DNA of 64,000 nt from Rouxiella chamberiensis (GCF_026967475.1 NZ_CP114058.1:3348001-3412000), one strand, 5' to 3'; counted from the first letter of the stretch, positions 28,323 to 39,866 are shown. Notes: generated from the letters alone by a model not told the origin. Made by a program: numbers and translations.

Positions 28323-30803
28323 ATGTCAGGATGGCGTAGACTTTATTATACCTTGCTGAATTTACCGCTAAAAATGCTGGTAAGCAGCAAGGTCATTCCT
28401 ACAGATCCGGTGACGGAGTTGCGTTTGGATCCCACGCGCCCGATTCTGTATGTTTTGCCTTACAACTCCAAGGCCGACCTTCTGACGCTGCGGGCCCAGT
28501 GCCTGGCGCAGAACCTGCCCGACCCGCTCATTCCGCTGGAAATCGACGGCGTGCACCTGCCAAGCCACGTTTTCATCGGTGAAGGGCCGCGCGTCTTCCC
28601 GTATTACCAGCCCCAGCAGGAGTCGGTAAAACTCTTCCACGACTATCTCGATCTGCATCGCAACAACCCGACGCTGGATATCCAGATGCTGCCGGTCTCC
28701 GTGATGTTTGGCCGTGCGCCCGGTCGTGAAGGTCAGGACACCCCGCAGCTTCGCGTGCTCAACGGCGTCCAGAAGTTCTTTGCGGTGCTCTGGCTCGGAC
28801 GCGACAGCTTCGTGCGTTTCTCCAACACCGTTTCCCTTCGCGATATGGCAAGCCAGCACGGTACCGATAAAACCATCGCCCACAAACTGGCGCGCGTTGC
28901 CCGCATGCATTTCTCGCGTCAGCGTCACGCCGCCGTCGGCCCGCGTCTGCCCGTGCGTCAGGACTTGTTCAACAAGCTGCTGGCCTCCAAGGCCATAGAA
29001 AAAGCGGTTGAAGACGAAGCGCGTACCAAAAAGATCTCCTACGACAAGGCCCAGCAAAACGCGATTGCCCTGATGGAAGAGATTGCCGCCGACTTCAATT
29101 ATGAAGCCGTGCGCCTGTCCGACCGCGTGCTGAGCTGGACCTGGAACCGTCTGTATAAAGGCATCAACGTCAACAACGCCGAGCGTGTGCGTCAATTGGC
29201 GCAAGATGGTCAGGAAATTGTCTATGTGCCCTGCCACCGCAGCCACATGGACTACCTGCTGCTTTCCTACGTGCTCTATCATCAGGGCCTGGTTCCTCCG
29301 CACATCGCGGCGGGCATCAACCTGAACTTCTGGCCGGCCGGACCTATCTTCCGTCGTCTGGGCGCGTTCTTTATCCGTCGTACCTTCAAGGGCAACAAAC
29401 TCTACTCCACGGTATTTCGCGAATACCTGGGCGAGCTGTTCAGCCGGGGTTATTCGGTCGAATACTTTGTCGAGGGCGGACGCTCGCGTACCGGTCGACT
29501 GCTCGAGCCGAAAACCGGCACGCTGTCGATGACGATTCAGGCGATGCTGCGCGGCGGTTCGCGTCCTATTACGCTGGTGCCTATCTATATCGGTTACGAG
29601 CACGTAATGGAAGTCGGCACCTACGCCAAGGAGTTACGCGGCGCGACCAAAGAGAAAGAGAGTTTCATGCAGATGATCAACGGCTTGCGCAAGCTGCGCA
29701 ATCTGGGTCAAGGCTACGTCAACTTTGGCGAACCGCTGCATCTCACGCCATACCTCAATCAGAATGTCCCGCAGTGGCGCGAGTCTATCGATCCTATCGA
29801 AGCCCATCGCCCAAGCTGGCTGACGCCGACCGTGCAGGACATCGCAGACACGATTATGGTGCGCATCAACAACTCGGCCGCGGCCAACGCCATGAACCTG
29901 TGTTCGACGGCGCTGCTGGCGTCGCGCCAACGCTCGCTGACCCGCGAACAGCTTGTCGAGCAGCTCGACTGCTATCTGCAACTTCTGCGCAACGTGCCTT
30001 ACAACAAAGACTCCACGGTGCCGGAACACACGGCGGACAAGCTGCTGGATCACGCGCTGCACATGAACAAGTTCCAGGTCGAGAAGGACAATATTGGCGA
30101 TATCATCATTCTGCCGCGCGAGCAGGCGGTGCTGATGACCTACTATCGCAACAATATTCATCACCTTCTGGTCATGCCTTCTCTTATCGCCAGCATCGTG
30201 ATGCATCATGGTCAGGTCAGCAAGGCCGAACTATTGCGTCAGGTCGAGCTTATCTATCCGATGATGAAAGCCGAACTGTTTATGCATTACGACAAGGCGC
30301 AACTGCCTGAACTGCTTGATGTGCTGAGCAGCGAACTGGCGCGTCAGGCGCTGATTCAGATTGATGGCGAGAATCTGAAGCTCAATCCGCTGCGCAACCG
30401 TCCGTTGCAGCTGCTGGCGGCGGGCGTGCGCGAAACACTGCAACGCTATGCCATCACGCTGTCCCTGCTGAGCCATAATCCAAGCATCAGCCGCGGCGCG
30501 CTCGAAAAAGAGAGCCGTATCATGGCGCAGCGTCTGTCGGTACTGCACGGCATCAACGCGCCCGGGTTCTTCGACAAGGCCGTGTTTACCACGTTGGTCG
30601 GCACGCTGCGTAATGAAGGCTATATCAATGATATCGGTGATGCGATTCCGGAACATACCCGCGAGATTTACACCATTCTCAGCGACTTGATTACCCCGGA
30701 TATCCGTCTGACGATTGAAAGCGCCGGCATGCCCTCCGAATTGCCTGTCGCAACCGAACCGCTGGCAGAGCCGAAGCTGGACGTTAGAGACACGGACCAC
30801 TAA
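28323..30803 (+). CDS. plsB: glycerol-3-phosphate acyltransferase PlsB
   Basis: Membrane enzyme of the first step of phospholipid synthesis. The 826-residue product carries the acyltransferase blocks: [14 protein letters not shown] (HX4D catalytic motif), [29 protein letters not shown] and [17 protein letters not shown]. The ATG at 28323 ([12 protein letters not shown]) aligns with the E. coli start; the frame is open for 36 further codons upstream but lacks a ribosome site there. Confidence 0.98.
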   Translation: MSGWRRLYYTLLNLPLKMLVSSKVIPTDPVTELRLDPTRPILYVLPYNSKADLLTLRAQCLAQNLPDPLIPLEIDGVHLPSHVFIGEGPRVFPYYQPQQESVKLFHDYLDLHRNNPTLDIQMLPVSVMFGRAPGREGQDTPQLRVLNGVQKFFAVLWLGRDSFVRFSNTVSLRDMASQHGTDKTIAHKLARVARMHFSRQRHAAVGPRLPVRQDLFNKLLASKAIEKAVEDEARTKKISYDKAQQNAIALMEEIAADFNYEAVRLSDRVLSWTWNRLYKGINVNNAERVRQLAQDGQEIVYVPCHRSHMDYLLLSYVLYHQGLVPPHIAAGINLNFWPAGPIFRRLGAFFIRRTFKGNKLYSTVFREYLGELFSRGYSVEYFVEGGRSRTGRLLEPKTGTLSMTIQAMLRGGSRPITLVPIYIGYEHVMEVGTYAKELRGATKEKESFMQMINGLRKLRNLGQGYVNFGEPLHLTPYLNQNVPQWRESIDPIEAHRPSWLTPTVQDIADTIMVRINNSAAANAMNLCSTALLASRQRSLTREQLVEQLDCYLQLLRNVPYNKDSTVPEHTADKLLDHALHMNKFQVEKDNIGDIIILPREQAVLMTYYRNNIHHLLVMPSLIASIVMHHGQVSKAELLRQVELIYPMMKAELFMHYDKAQLPELLDVLSSELARQALIQIDGENLKLNPLRNRPLQLLAAGVRETLQRYAITLSLLSHNPSISRGALEKESRIMAQRLSVLHGINAPGFFDKAVFTTLVGTLRNEGYINDIGDAIPEHTREIYTILSDLITPDIRLTIESAGMPSELPVATEPLAEPKLDVRDTDH

Positions 30804-30823
30804 CGACTGCCCGCTTCGCCCAT

Positions 30824-30862
30824 AAAAAAACCCCGCCAATCGCAAGAGAGGCGGGGTTTTTC
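30824..30862. terminator. bidirectional terminator between plsB and ubiA
   Basis: Stem CCCCGCC / GGCGGGG (30831-30837 and 30850-30856) flanked by seven A on one side and five T on the other, between convergent genes. Confidence 0.85.
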
Positions 30863-30882
30863 TTTTGAGGATGATGGCGCTG

Positions 30883-31752
30883 TCAGGCCAGGGAATAGCT
30901 GAGCAGAATGCCGATAAACATCACCATGCCGACATAGTTATTGTTGCGAAACGCCTGAAAACACTGCTCGCGCTGACGCGTCGCGGTGATTTTCTGCTGA
31001 TGGACAAACAGACAGGCCGCCAGCAGCAGTGACCAGTAGAATGGCGCGCCCAGCTGACTCAATTGCCCGACGATCATCATGAGCACCAGCGTAGCCAGTT
31101 GCAGCAGGCCGATAATCAGGTTGTCGTAGCGACCAAACAGAATGGCGGTCGACTTCACGCCTATCTTGAGGTCGTCGTCTCTGTCCACCATGGCATACTG
31201 CGTGTCGTACGCTACGGTCCAGCAGAGATTGGCGATAAACAGCAGCCAGCAAGCAAGCGGCAAGGTTTCGCCTACCGCCATATATGCCATAGGAATCGCC
31301 CAGCCGAACGCGGCGCCCAGCACCACCTGCGGCAGATGACTGACGCGCTTCATGAACGGATAAACCCACGCCAGCGCCAGGCCGACCACAGACAACAGAA
31401 TCGTCTTGCCGTTGAGCAGCAACACCAGCAGGAAAGAGGCCAGCACCAGTCCGCCAAACAGCATCTTGGCCTGTTTGCTGGTAATCGCGCCGCTTGGCAG
31501 CGGTCGACCGGCGGTGCGTTTCACATGGCCGTCGACCTTGCGGTCGGCATAATCATTGATAACGCAACCCGCCGCGCGCATGAAAAATACGCCCAGCACG
31601 AAGACTATCAATATTTTCAGCGGTGGCATTCCGCCGCTGGCCAGCCACAGCGCCCAGAGCGTCGGCCACATCAGCAGCAGTGAGCCGATCGGCTTGTCAA
31701 TTCGCATCAGTCGACAATAATCGCGCCATTGTCCCCGTATTTCGGTGCCCAT
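30883..31752 (-). CDS. ubiA: 4-hydroxybenzoate octaprenyltransferase UbiA
   Basis: Inner-membrane prenyltransferase that attaches the polyprenyl tail to 4-hydroxybenzoate in ubiquinone synthesis. About 289 residues and nine helices, with both Asp-rich metal sites: [15 protein letters not shown] and [15 protein letters not shown] at 31752 is used; the frame also offers a TTG one codon upstream. It lies 32 bp after ubiC, whose product supplies its substrate. Confidence 0.97.
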   Translation of the reverse strand: MGTEIRGQWRDYCRLMRIDKPIGSLLLMWPTLWALWLASGGMPPLKILIVFVLGVFFMRAAGCVINDYADRKVDGHVKRTAGRPLPSGAITSKQAKMLFGGLVLASFLLVLLLNGKTILLSVVGLALAWVYPFMKRVSHLPQVVLGAAFGWAIPMAYMAVGETLPLACWLLFIANLCWTVAYDTQYAMVDRDDDLKIGVKSTAILFGRYDNLIIGLLQLATLVLMMIVGQLSQLGAPFYWSLLLAACLFVHQQKITATRQREQCFQAFRNNNYVGMVMFIGILLSYSLA

Positions 31753-31784
31753 CAACGTGGTGTTCTCCCTTGAGGCTAAAAGTA

Positions 31785-32315
31785 TCAGTCAGATTTTACA
31801 TCTTGTGCCGCGCGGGGATAAACCGGCGAGGCGGGTAGAAATATCTCGGTCAGCAGCAACGGTTTGTCGGACAGGCGCAGGCGAGAACGTCGCGCCCAGT
31901 GTCCGGCCTGCTGGCCCAGATGAATATAGTCGCGGCTGAGATGATTGCCGCTGAACAGGTAGCGCCCGAGCGGCAGCGTGCCGAGGTCGACCAATGCCTG
32001 ATCCGGTCCGGTCAGCGTTTCGAGAGGAATAACCGTTCGCCCGAGCAGCCAGGGTTCGTCGTCACCGCAAAGCACGATTTCGCGCAGCCAGTAACGCTCG
32101 CTTTCCGGCAGTTGCTCTGCCTCTTCGTCACTGAGTTCGGCGCGGGCAATAAAGCATTCGCGCTGCGGGATGACGCTGACCTTGCTGCAATGTTGCTCGA
32201 AGCGACGGGTCATCGACCCCATCTCCAGCAGCCAGTCGACTATCTCGGGCGGAACATCGGCGGTAAATTCGAACCAGCGAATAGCATCGGGAAAAGAGAC
32301 ATAAGACTCAGACAT
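31785..32315 (-). CDS. ubiC: chorismate--pyruvate lyase UbiC
   Basis: Cytosolic enzyme that cleaves chorismate to 4-hydroxybenzoate and pyruvate, the first ubiquinone-specific step. 176 residues. Conserved segments are [42 protein letters not shown] and [12 protein letters not shown] with the active-site Glu. The ATG at 32315 follows GGAGTGTTG. First gene of a ubiC-ubiA operon. Confidence 0.96.
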   Translation of the reverse strand: MSESYVSFPDAIRWFEFTADVPPEIVDWLLEMGSMTRRFEQHCSKVSVIPQRECFIARAELSDEEAEQLPESERYWLREIVLCGDDEPWLLGRTVIPLETLTGPDQALVDLGTLPLGRYLFSGNHLSRDYIHLGQQAGHWARRSRLRLSDKPLLLTEIFLPASPVYPRAAQDVKSD

Positions 32316-32415
32316 CAACACTCCGAGCAGGTAGAGAACTCTACCAAAAAAGGGATTCAGGCGGGCATTCTAGCGCAGATTCTCCCGGCGGTAATCCCGC
32401 CGGGGTCATCATTTA

Positions 32416-32823
32416 TTATTCGCGTTTCAGGCGTTCGCCATTGGCGAGATACAGCGTGACCACCAGCACCAGAATGGCGGCGGTGTAGAGCAGCGTGTCG
32501 ATCGGGCTTTTATGGTCGACGATGATAAAGCGGATAATCGCCGTAATGCCGATATAGACAAAATAGCGTAGCGGGAAGTGATAACCCGACGCAAAGTACT
32601 TGACTATCAAGGCGATAAATTCGAAGTACAGGAAGTAGATGACAATGCCTTCAATCAGCATATACGACGAAGACTCGTCATTGTTGACGAACAGGACAAG
32701 CGCGAGATGATAGGTTTCACGCCCTAAAAACAGCATCAGAATCGCTGCCAGTCCTAAAAGAAAAACGTTTAAAAGTCGCTGCATGACGACGGCGATCGCG
32801 GTCGCCCTTTTTGATCCTGCCAT
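32416..32823 (-). CDS. psiE: phosphate-starvation-inducible protein PsiE
   Basis: A 135-residue membrane protein with four hydrophobic spans, matching E. coli PsiE (136 residues), notably [20 protein letters not shown] and [20 protein letters not shown] followed by DHKSP. Its gene responds to phosphate and carbon status in E. coli; biochemical role unknown. The ATG at 32823 was chosen to match that family start. The mal operons that separate psiE from ubiC in E. coli are absent. Confidence 0.93.
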   Translation of the reverse strand: MAGSKRATAIAVVMQRLLNVFLLGLAAILMLFLGRETYHLALVLFVNNDESSSYMLIEGIVIYFLYFEFIALIVKYFASGYHFPLRYFVYIGITAIIRFIIVDHKSPIDTLLYTAAILVLVVTLYLANGERLKRE

Positions 32824-32999
32824 GTGATGTAGATCCCACTTAATTGTTGAATGGCAGCAGAATACCACAGCGTCTCGCCGACGAAAGTCGGTTGTGAAGC
32901 CCGCGCAACGTTTGCTTAATAATTGCACAGCGCGGATACTTGATTACGGCTACACGGTCTGTGAAAGATTTTTGCAGATCCTCCTCTCAAAGGATCCCG

Positions 33000-35150
33000 A
33001 TGATAAATCGACGAGAGCTCCTCTCCGGTGTGGCAGGCGGTGTGGTTTCAGCAGGTTTGCTGACGGCGGCGGCGGCCAATCCCGCCAGCATCGTCAGCGT
33101 CAATAACGTTTCGGCATTGCGAAAACGCGCGGCCCCGGGCGATCGCCTTTGCGCCGTGGTGCTCGGCTACCATTTTGCCGGCGACGGCGGAGGCAAGCTG
33201 ATGTACTGGGATGCCGCCAACGAGCAAACGGCCAATGACGGCACCGTTATCGCCTTGCCGGGCAGTCTGAAGGGCCGCTGGCTTTTATTGCACAACGGCA
33301 CTCTCGATTTCCGTCAATTTGGCATCTTCAATGGCGAAAACGGAGCCGATGCCGCCCTTGATGCAATGGTCAACGACCCGCAAATTCACCGTATCGAAGC
33401 GCATACCGCCCTGAACTTCCGCTATCGCCATCAGTTTTCCCGTTCCGATATCACCCTCGATTTTGGCGGGCAAACGGTCACCACCTCCGGCCTCGACGCG
33501 CTCGAAAACATCAAAGACAACTACCTTTCCGCCATTCTGGCCTTTCGCGGCGAGGTTGAAGAAAAGGTTACCGTCAGCCCCCTGCTTCATCCCCTGCCGC
33601 TGCTCAGCGAAATCTACCCTGTCGAAGACAGCAGCCAGTTTCCGGTCGGGCAATGGTTTTGTCTCGAATCCGAAAAAATGGCCGGACACTGGCAGCGAAA
33701 GATTCAGCGGCTGGTGCAGGTCACAGCGCAGATAGACGCCACTCACGTGCGACTCAATTACCGCACCGGCTGGCCGCTTGAGGCCGGAAAATCTTTGCAT
33801 TGGCGTAAAGTGACGCCGGTAAAAAACGTGCTGATCCAGAATATGCAGTTTATCGGCCAGGGCGAATTACCGGATACCAGTTCGCAACCTGTCACCTTTG
33901 AATACGCGATTTATTGCGATGTGTACCGCATTCATGCGCAGGGGACATTCTGGTCGGTGATTTTTCGCCGCTGGAACACCTTCTTTCGCACCGAACAGTG
34001 CTCTTTGAGCAATCCGCCGTCCGTTTCGTGGGGCGGCGCAGGATATCTCACCCAGCAAATCTATTGCCAATACGGACACATCGCCGACTGCACCACGTCC
34101 AATGCCCGTCATCTCAATGACTTGACCGCCAGCTCTTCGTGCGTGGTGCAAAACTGTCATAGTGACGGCGACAGCACAGGCGCGTTTGTCACGCACGGTC
34201 AATACGAGCATGACCTGCAGTTTATCGGCAATTCCGGCATCATTACGCTTGCCAATTCGGGCGTTGACTGGGGACAAACGGCCGCCAGAATCGCCATCAG
34301 CCAGCATGTCTGTTCCGTGCTGATTGCCAATACCTTCATCAGCGACCTGACCCTGACCGACGTGCATGTTTATCGCGACGTCTATCACGGCGGTCTCGGC
34401 ATTTTGCGGCTGCACTGCGACGGGCTGACCGTCAGAAACTGTAGCGTCAATGGTGAACTCACCCTGATTCAGCATGAACAGCACAGCCCTAAAATGAATC
34501 TGTTCGATAACTGTGCCTTCACGCTGGATGCGCGCCATGATTCCACCATCAGCGATCTGGAGCTGGACGACCCCTATATCGACTCGCATCCGCTGCCTAC
34601 GTCGCGTAATTCCTTTCAGGGCAACTCACGCCTGCATTTTTCCCATTGCACCTTTGAAGGCGAAACGGCAGACACCTCGCTGCTGGTCAACAATCACGAA
34701 AATTACTTTTCTGGCTGCAAAATCAATAATCTGGCGCTTGTTCTTTTAGGCGAGGTACCGCAGAAACTGGTGATTGACGGCGAAACGATGCTTACCGCCG
34801 AGGCTTCCTCGCTGGCGCGCATTTCACGGCGTGGCGTTCAGCCGGTGACCTGGCTTCTGGGGCCGCTGCGCAGCGAAGTCAACGCGGTCGACGCGCTTCA
34901 TATCGAGATTGAGGGCGGGATTAACTACTATCAGGCGCGGCACGCCACCTTTGTAAACGGCAAACGCCGCCTGATGGCCGAGGCATTTTCTCTACCGTCG
35001 TATTTTATCGAGCAGGATAATCTGTTGCTGGCGGTGGAATCCGAGATGCCGTCCGAGGCGGAGGGAAATGGGGTAATCAACAATACGCAGATAGTGACAT
35101 CAAAAACAGTGCTGCCGCCTACACCGAATCGGCAAGGCGGCAGTCATTAA
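33000..35150 (+). CDS. exported right-handed beta-helix protein with Tat-type signal
   Basis: A 716-residue protein. The N-terminus MINRRELLSGVAGGVVSAGLL has a twin-arginine, a hydrophobic core and an Ala-rich end (AAAANPAS), indicating Tat export. The mature part has a short head (GDGGGKLMYWDAANE, DFRQFGIFNGENGADAALDAMV) of the type seen in pectate-lyase-like and phage tailspike proteins, then many short beta-strand turns with HCTFEGE, NNHENYFSGCKI and VRNCSVNGELTL repeats: a parallel beta-helix. Such proteins bind or cleave polysaccharides; no catalytic residues can be assigned by eye. ATG at 33000 follows AAGGATCCCG. It lies where E. coli has yjbEFGH, an exopolysaccharide locus, converging on pgi. 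Confidence 0.82.
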   Translation: MINRRELLSGVAGGVVSAGLLTAAAANPASIVSVNNVSALRKRAAPGDRLCAVVLGYHFAGDGGGKLMYWDAANEQTANDGTVIALPGSLKGRWLLLHNGTLDFRQFGIFNGENGADAALDAMVNDPQIHRIEAHTALNFRYRHQFSRSDITLDFGGQTVTTSGLDALENIKDNYLSAILAFRGEVEEKVTVSPLLHPLPLLSEIYPVEDSSQFPVGQWFCLESEKMAGHWQRKIQRLVQVTAQIDATHVRLNYRTGWPLEAGKSLHWRKVTPVKNVLIQNMQFIGQGELPDTSSQPVTFEYAIYCDVYRIHAQGTFWSVIFRRWNTFFRTEQCSLSNPPSVSWGGAGYLTQQIYCQYGHIADCTTSNARHLNDLTASSSCVVQNCHSDGDSTGAFVTHGQYEHDLQFIGNSGIITLANSGVDWGQTAARIAISQHVCSVLIANTFISDLTLTDVHVYRDVYHGGLGILRLHCDGLTVRNCSVNGELTLIQHEQHSPKMNLFDNCAFTLDARHDSTISDLELDDPYIDSHPLPTSRNSFQGNSRLHFSHCTFEGETADTSLLVNNHENYFSGCKINNLALVLLGEVPQKLVIDGETMLTAEASSLARISRRGVQPVTWLLGPLRSEVNAVDALHIEIEGGINYYQARHATFVNGKRRLMAEAFSLPSYFIEQDNLLLAVESEMPSEAEGNGVINNTQIVTSKTVLPPTPNRQGGSH

Positions 35151-35193
35151 CGGTAATTGCCGAAGAGAAGGGATTTCTCCGGCAATAAACCGC

Positions 35194-36840
35194 TTAACGC
35201 CAGGCTTTGAAGCGGTTGATCAGACCATTGGTCGATGCATCGTGACCGCTAATCTCCTCACCGTTTTCCAGCTCCGGCAGAATGCGGTTAGCCAGTTGTT
35301 TACCCAGTTCCACACCCCATTGGTCGAAGGTGTAGATGTTCAGAATGGCACCCTGAGTAAAGATTTTATGCTCATACAGCGCAATCAACGCACCCAGACT
35401 GAACGGCGTGATTTCGCGCAGCAGGATGGAGTTGGTCGGACGGTTGCCTTCAAAGACCTTGAATGGCGCGACGTGCTTGACGTCTTCCGGCTTTTTACCT
35501 TGCGCGGCAAACTCTTCTTCAACGGTGTCGAGAGACTTGCCGAAAGCCAGGGCCTCGGTTTGCGCGAAGAAGTTGGACAGCAGCTTGGCGTGATGATCGC
35601 TAAGCGGGTTGTGGCTGATAGCCGGCGCAATAAAGTCGCACGGCACGATTTTGGTGCCCTGGTGAATCAGCTGGTAAAACGCGTGCTGACCGTTGGTGCC
35701 CGGCTCGCCCCAGATGATTGGGCCAGTCTGGTAATCTACCGGAGAACCGTTGCGGTCTACGTATTTCCCGTTGGATTCCATGTTGCCCTGCTGGAAATAA
35801 GCAGCGAAACGGTGCAGATACTGGTCGTAGGGCAGAATGGCTTCGGTTTCGGTGCCGAAGAAATCGTTATACCAGATACCAATCAGCGCCAGGATGACAG
35901 GCAGGTTTTTCTCCGCTGGCGTTTCGGCAAAGTGTTTGTCCATCGCGTGTGCGCCGCTCAGCAGTTGCTCGAAGTTCTCGAAACCGACCGAAAGCGCGAT
36001 GGAAAGACCGATTGCCGACCACAGTGAGTAACGTCCGCCGACCCAGTCCCAGAACTCGAACATATTGTCGGTATCGATTCCAAACTCGGAGACGGCTTTG
36101 CCGTTGGTAGACAGCGCAGCGAAGTGCTTCGCGACGTGCTGCTCGTCACCGGCCGTTTTCAGGAACCAGTCGCGCGCGCTGTGGGCGTTGGTCATGGTTT
36201 CCTGCGTGGTGAAGGTTTTGGAGGCAACCAGGAACAGCGTGGTTTCCGGGTTCAGCGGTTTCAGCGTTTCGGCAATGTGCGTGCCGTCGACGTTGGAAAC
36301 AAAATGCATGTTGAGGTGATTTTTATAAGGGCGCAGCGCCTCGGTCACCATGAAAGGCCCCAGATCCGAACCGCCGATACCGATGTTGACGACGTCGGTA
36401 ATCGCCTTGCCGGTGTAACCCTTCCAGCTCCCGCCGATAACGCGCTCGGTGAAGCTCTTGATTTTGGCCAGTACCGCGTTGACTTCGGGCATGACGTCTT
36501 TGCCGTCGACCACAATAGGCGTGTTGCTGCGGTTACGCAGCGCAACGTGCAGCACGGCACGGTCTTCGGTGCGGTTTATCTTCTCACCGGAAAACATCGA
36601 TTTGATGGCTTCCTGCAGCTCGGTCTCTTTTGCCAGCGCCTGCAGTTTGTCCAGGGTCTCTGTCGTGATGCGGTTTTTAGAATAGTCGACCAGAATTTGA
36701 TCGTCGAAAGTAGCAGAGAACTTGGAAAAACGATCGCCATCTTCAGCAAACAGATGACTGATTTCTACATCTTTTACTTGTTCGAAATGCTGCTGCAGGG
36801 CTTGCCAGGCAGCGGTTTGAGTTGGATTGATATTTTTCAT
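35194..36840 (-). CDS. pgi: glucose-6-phosphate isomerase
   Basis: Glycolytic enzyme interconverting glucose-6-phosphate and fructose-6-phosphate. The 548-residue product (E. coli 549) starts [20 protein letters not shown]. Both family signatures are visible: [14 protein letters not shown] (with the preceding DWV) and the C-terminal [17 protein letters not shown]. The frame is open for 54 codons further upstream without a ribosome site, so the start was set by homology. Confidence 0.98.
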   Translation of the reverse strand: MKNINPTQTAAWQALQQHFEQVKDVEISHLFAEDGDRFSKFSATFDDQILVDYSKNRITTETLDKLQALAKETELQEAIKSMFSGEKINRTEDRAVLHVALRNRSNTPIVVDGKDVMPEVNAVLAKIKSFTERVIGGSWKGYTGKAITDVVNIGIGGSDLGPFMVTEALRPYKNHLNMHFVSNVDGTHIAETLKPLNPETTLFLVASKTFTTQETMTNAHSARDWFLKTAGDEQHVAKHFAALSTNGKAVSEFGIDTDNMFEFWDWVGGRYSLWSAIGLSIALSVGFENFEQLLSGAHAMDKHFAETPAEKNLPVILALIGIWYNDFFGTETEAILPYDQYLHRFAAYFQQGNMESNGKYVDRNGSPVDYQTGPIIWGEPGTNGQHAFYQLIHQGTKIVPCDFIAPAISHNPLSDHHAKLLSNFFAQTEALAFGKSLDTVEEEFAAQGKKPEDVKHVAPFKVFEGNRPTNSILLREITPFSLGALIALYEHKIFTQGAILNIYTFDQWGVELGKQLANRILPELENGEEISGHDASTNGLINRFKAWR

Positions 36841-37090
36841 AGCAATGCTCTTAGGCTGAGAATGTAAGGTGATATCTTGACTATTATTTAGCGCAACTGC
36901 CTTGATTGTATCCGGTATTTTGGAAGATGAGATGCCTTTTCTTGCGTTTCTTGCAATAGGCAATAACTGTTGGCAAACCTGTCTGATAGTCAAATACCGC
37001 ACTGAATAATAGATGACATTCCGTCAAAATGTGAGCGAGATGCCCTCAGACCGTTGACAGGAGGCGCAGAACCGGTAATTCTAGGCGCCT
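36841..37090. other. pgi upstream region
   Basis: About 250 bp between the divergent pgi start and the lysC leader. It must hold the promoters of both but I see no confident motif. Confidence 0.5.
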
Positions 37091-37312
37091 AACTTATACG
37101 CGTCCGCGCGTGTAGGCCAGAAGAGGCGCGTCGCCCAGGCAATGTATCGGAGGAACCGTATCCTGCGAGGGTGCATTATGGGGTGCGACGCCGAGGTCAG
37201 ACACCCAACGGTTGGGAAAAGATCGACTACAGGGGCTGAATCCCCTGGGTTGTCACCGCTATAGCTCGATGAGCTATTGGCATGGTGGGGCGCTTCTGGG
37301 TGTACCGTAGCA
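37091..37312 (+). promoter_or_regulatory. lysine riboswitch (L box) of lysC
   Basis: The 5' leader of lysC. It carries the conserved lysine-aptamer blocks seen in the E. coli lysC leader: GGCCAGAAGAGGCGCG, GGAGGAACCG, GGTGCGACGCCGAGGTCAGA, ACAGGGGCTGAATCCCCTGG and TGGTGGGGCGCTTCTGGGTG, in the same order. Lysine binding lowers lysC expression, chiefly by occluding the ribosome site and exposing the mRNA to decay in E. coli. The leader continues to CCTGACACGAGGT just before the start codon, also conserved. Boundaries are approximate. Confidence 0.93.
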
Positions 37313-37412
37313 TTTCTACGCCTGCTCCCGTTTCCCGCTCTACCCTTGTGCCAAGGAATATGCAATTAAAAAGGCCGTCTTATAAAAGGACGACCCTGAC
37401 ACGAGGTTTTAA

Positions 37413-38807
37413 ATGAATCAAGCAGCACCCCGCAACGCTGACCTGTCGCCCCTGAGCAATACGGTCATCGCCAAATTTGGTGGTACCAGCGTGGCGGACT
37501 TCGAAGCCATGAACCGCAGCGCCGATGTGGTGCTCTCCAATCCCGACGTTCGCGTGGTGGTCCTTTCCGCCTCCGCCGGCGTAACCAATCTGCTGGTAGA
37601 ACTGGCCGAAGGCAAAGACAGCGAGCGTCGCGCATTCCTGCTGGACGAAATCCGTCGTATTCAGAACGCCATCATTCTTCGTCTCGACACGCCGTCGGTT
37701 ATTCACGACGAGATCGAGCGCATGCTGGAAAACATCGGCATGCTGTCCGAAGCGGCAAGTCTGGCGACCTCCACCGCGCTGACCGACGAGCTGGTCAGTC
37801 ACGGCGAGATGATGTCGACCCTGCTGTTTGTCGAGATTCTGCGTCAGCGTCAGGTTTCTGCGGAGTGGTTCGACGTGCGTAAAATCATGCGCACCAACGA
37901 TCGTTTCGGCCGTGCCGAGCCGGACACCCATACCCTATTCGAACTGGCGAGCCAGCAGCTGGCTCCGCGCCTGCATGAAGCGCTGATTGTGACTCAGGGC
38001 TTTATCGGTTCCGAACCAAAGGGCCGCACCACGACGCTCGGCCGCGGCGGCAGCGACTACACTGCCGCTCTGCTGGGTGAAGCGTTAGGTGCCGTGCGCG
38101 TCGATATCTGGACCGATGTGCCGGGCATCTACACCACCGATCCTCGTGTAGTGCCTGCCGCGAAACGCATCGACCGCATCGCGTTCGAAGAAGCGGCCGA
38201 AATGGCCACCTTCGGCGCGAAGGTTCTGCACCCGGCAACCCTACTGCCTGCGGTACGCCGTGGTATTCCGGTGTTTGTCGGCTCGAGCAAGGATCCTTCC
38301 GCGGGCGGTACGCTGGTCTGCAACACGACGGAAAACCCGCCGCTGTTCCGTGCGCTGGCGCTGCGTCGCAAACAGACGCTGCTCACCTTGCACAGCATGA
38401 CCATGCTGCATTCACAGGGTTTTCTGGCCGAAGTGTTCAGCATTCTGGCGCGTCACAACATCTCCGTTGACCTGATTACGACTTCCGAAGTCAGCATCGC
38501 CCTGACGCTCGACACCACGGGTTCCACCTCTTCCGGTGACAGCCTGCTGACCACGTCGCTGCTGACCGAGCTCTCTTCGCTGTGCCGCGTCGAGGTCGAA
38601 GAGAATCTGGCACTGATTGCCATCATCGGCAACAAGCTGTCTCAAGCCTGTGGCGTGGGTAAAGAAGTGTTCGGCGTGCTGGACCCGTTCAACATCCGCA
38701 TGATCTGTTACGGTGCCAGCAGTTATAACCTGTGTTTCCTGGTGCCGGGCGATGACGCCAATCAGGTCGTGCAAAAGCTGCACCACAACCTATTCGAGCA
38801 GGATTAA
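37413..38807 (+). CDS. lysC: lysine-sensitive aspartokinase III
   Basis: Phosphorylates aspartate, committing carbon to lysine, threonine and methionine. 464 residues. The kinase domain shows IAKFGGTSVADFEAMNRSA and TTLGRGGSDYTAALLGEAL; two ACT domains at the C-terminus (VFSILARHNISVDLITTSEVS, GVLDPFNIRMICYGAS) bind lysine. About 15 extra N-terminal residues compared with E. coli LysC are supported by the ribosome site ACGAGG placed before this ATG. Controlled by the upstream lysine riboswitch. Confidence 0.97.
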   Translation: MNQAAPRNADLSPLSNTVIAKFGGTSVADFEAMNRSADVVLSNPDVRVVVLSASAGVTNLLVELAEGKDSERRAFLLDEIRRIQNAIILRLDTPSVIHDEIERMLENIGMLSEAASLATSTALTDELVSHGEMMSTLLFVEILRQRQVSAEWFDVRKIMRTNDRFGRAEPDTHTLFELASQQLAPRLHEALIVTQGFIGSEPKGRTTTLGRGGSDYTAALLGEALGAVRVDIWTDVPGIYTTDPRVVPAAKRIDRIAFEEAAEMATFGAKVLHPATLLPAVRRGIPVFVGSSKDPSAGGTLVCNTTENPPLFRALALRRKQTLLTLHSMTMLHSQGFLAEVFSILARHNISVDLITTSEVSIALTLDTTGSTSSGDSLLTTSLLTELSSLCRVEVEENLALIAIIGNKLSQACGVGKEVFGVLDPFNIRMICYGASSYNLCFLVPGDDANQVVQKLHHNLFEQD

Positions 38808-38835
38808 TCGATTTTCGATTCCCGCGCGTAACAAG

Positions 38836-38867
38836 AAAAGCCGAGTCGAAAGACCCGGCTTTTTTTA
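38836..38867 (+). terminator. intrinsic terminator of lysC
   Basis: Stem AGCCGAGTC / GACCCGGCT with one mismatch, loop GAAA, followed by seven T. 29 bp after the lysC stop. Confidence 0.82.
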
Positions 38868-38924
38868 AATGAGAAAGACACAACATCGAAATATAAAACT
38901 ATAAAACACTGAGGAAGTCCCTGC

Positions 38925-39851
38925 ATGTTAGCCAAAATCACACGTCTGTTCCCCTTGTGGGCCGTTTTGCTGGCGGTCGCCGCCTATTACACGCCAACCA
39001 CCTTTACGCCTATCGGCCCACACGTCAGCACCCTGTTGATGCTGATTATGTTTGCGATGGGCGTCACGCTCGAGTTTGGCGACTTCAAACGCGTGCTTTC
39101 GCGCCCGGCACCGGTGGCAGCGGCTACCTTCCTGCATTATCTAGTGATGCCGCTGGCCGCCTGGCTGCTGGCGAAATTGTTCCATATGCCTGACGATCTG
39201 GCGGCCGGCATGATTCTGGTCGGCAGCGTGGCGAGCGGTACGGCGTCCAACGTAATGATTTATCTGGCCAAAGGCGACGTGGCACTTTCCGTGACCATCT
39301 CCTCCGTCTCCACGCTGGTCGGCGTATTTGCTACGCCTTTGCTGACGCGTCTTTATGTCGATACGCACATCAAGGTCGATGTCGAAGGCATGTTGCTGAG
39401 TATTCTACAGATTGTGGTGATACCGATTCTTGCAGGTCTGATTATCCACCATCTGTTTACGCAGGCCGTTAAACGTATCGAGCCTTTCCTGCCGCTGTTT
39501 TCCATGGTGTGCATTCTGGCCATCATCAGCGCCGTGATTGCCGGAAGTCAGGGCCTGATTGGATCGGTCGGACTGGTAGTGGTCGTGGCCGTTATCCTGC
39601 ACAACGCGATTGGCCTGTTGAGCGGCTATTTTGGCGGCAAAATGTTTGGTTTCGACGAGACCACCTGCCGCACTATCGCGCTGGAAGTGGGCATGCAGAA
39701 CTCCGGTCTGGCGGCCACGCTGGGCAAACTGTATTTCACGCCGATTGCCGCCCTGCCCGGCGCGATTTTTTCCGTGTGGCACAATCTGTCCGGCTCGCTG
39801 CTGGCCGGTTACTGGTCGGGTCGTCCGGTAGACAGGAAAGCCAAAAAGTAG
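38925..39851 (+). CDS. panS: PanS-type ketopantoate/pantoate transporter (BASS family)
   Basis: A 308-residue bile acid:sodium symporter-family protein with about nine or ten helices. Conserved stretches include [49 protein letters not shown] and [17 protein letters not shown], the crossing-helix sodium sites of the family. It resembles PanS of Salmonella, which moves coenzyme A precursors ketopantoate and pantoate; substrate is inferred from that. The ATG follows GAGGAAGTCCCTGC. Confidence 0.78.
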   Translation: MLAKITRLFPLWAVLLAVAAYYTPTTFTPIGPHVSTLLMLIMFAMGVTLEFGDFKRVLSRPAPVAAATFLHYLVMPLAAWLLAKLFHMPDDLAAGMILVGSVASGTASNVMIYLAKGDVALSVTISSVSTLVGVFATPLLTRLYVDTHIKVDVEGMLLSILQIVVIPILAGLIIHHLFTQAVKRIEPFLPLFSMVCILAIISAVIAGSQGLIGSVGLVVVVAVILHNAIGLLSGYFGGKMFGFDETTCRTIALEVGMQNSGLAATLGKLYFTPIAALPGAIFSVWHNLSGSLLAGYWSGRPVDRKAKK

Positions 39852-39866
39852 GGTAACGCGTTTAAA

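Noticed and set aside
28368..29603. A 411-residue open frame antisense to plsB
   Set aside because: It is a reverse-strand shadow of plsB, which is conserved end to end; composition is Arg/His/Gln-rich as expected for an antisense frame.
37081..37365. A 94-residue open frame upstream of lysC on the minus strand
   Set aside because: It is antisense to the lysine riboswitch, whose conserved blocks explain the sequence.
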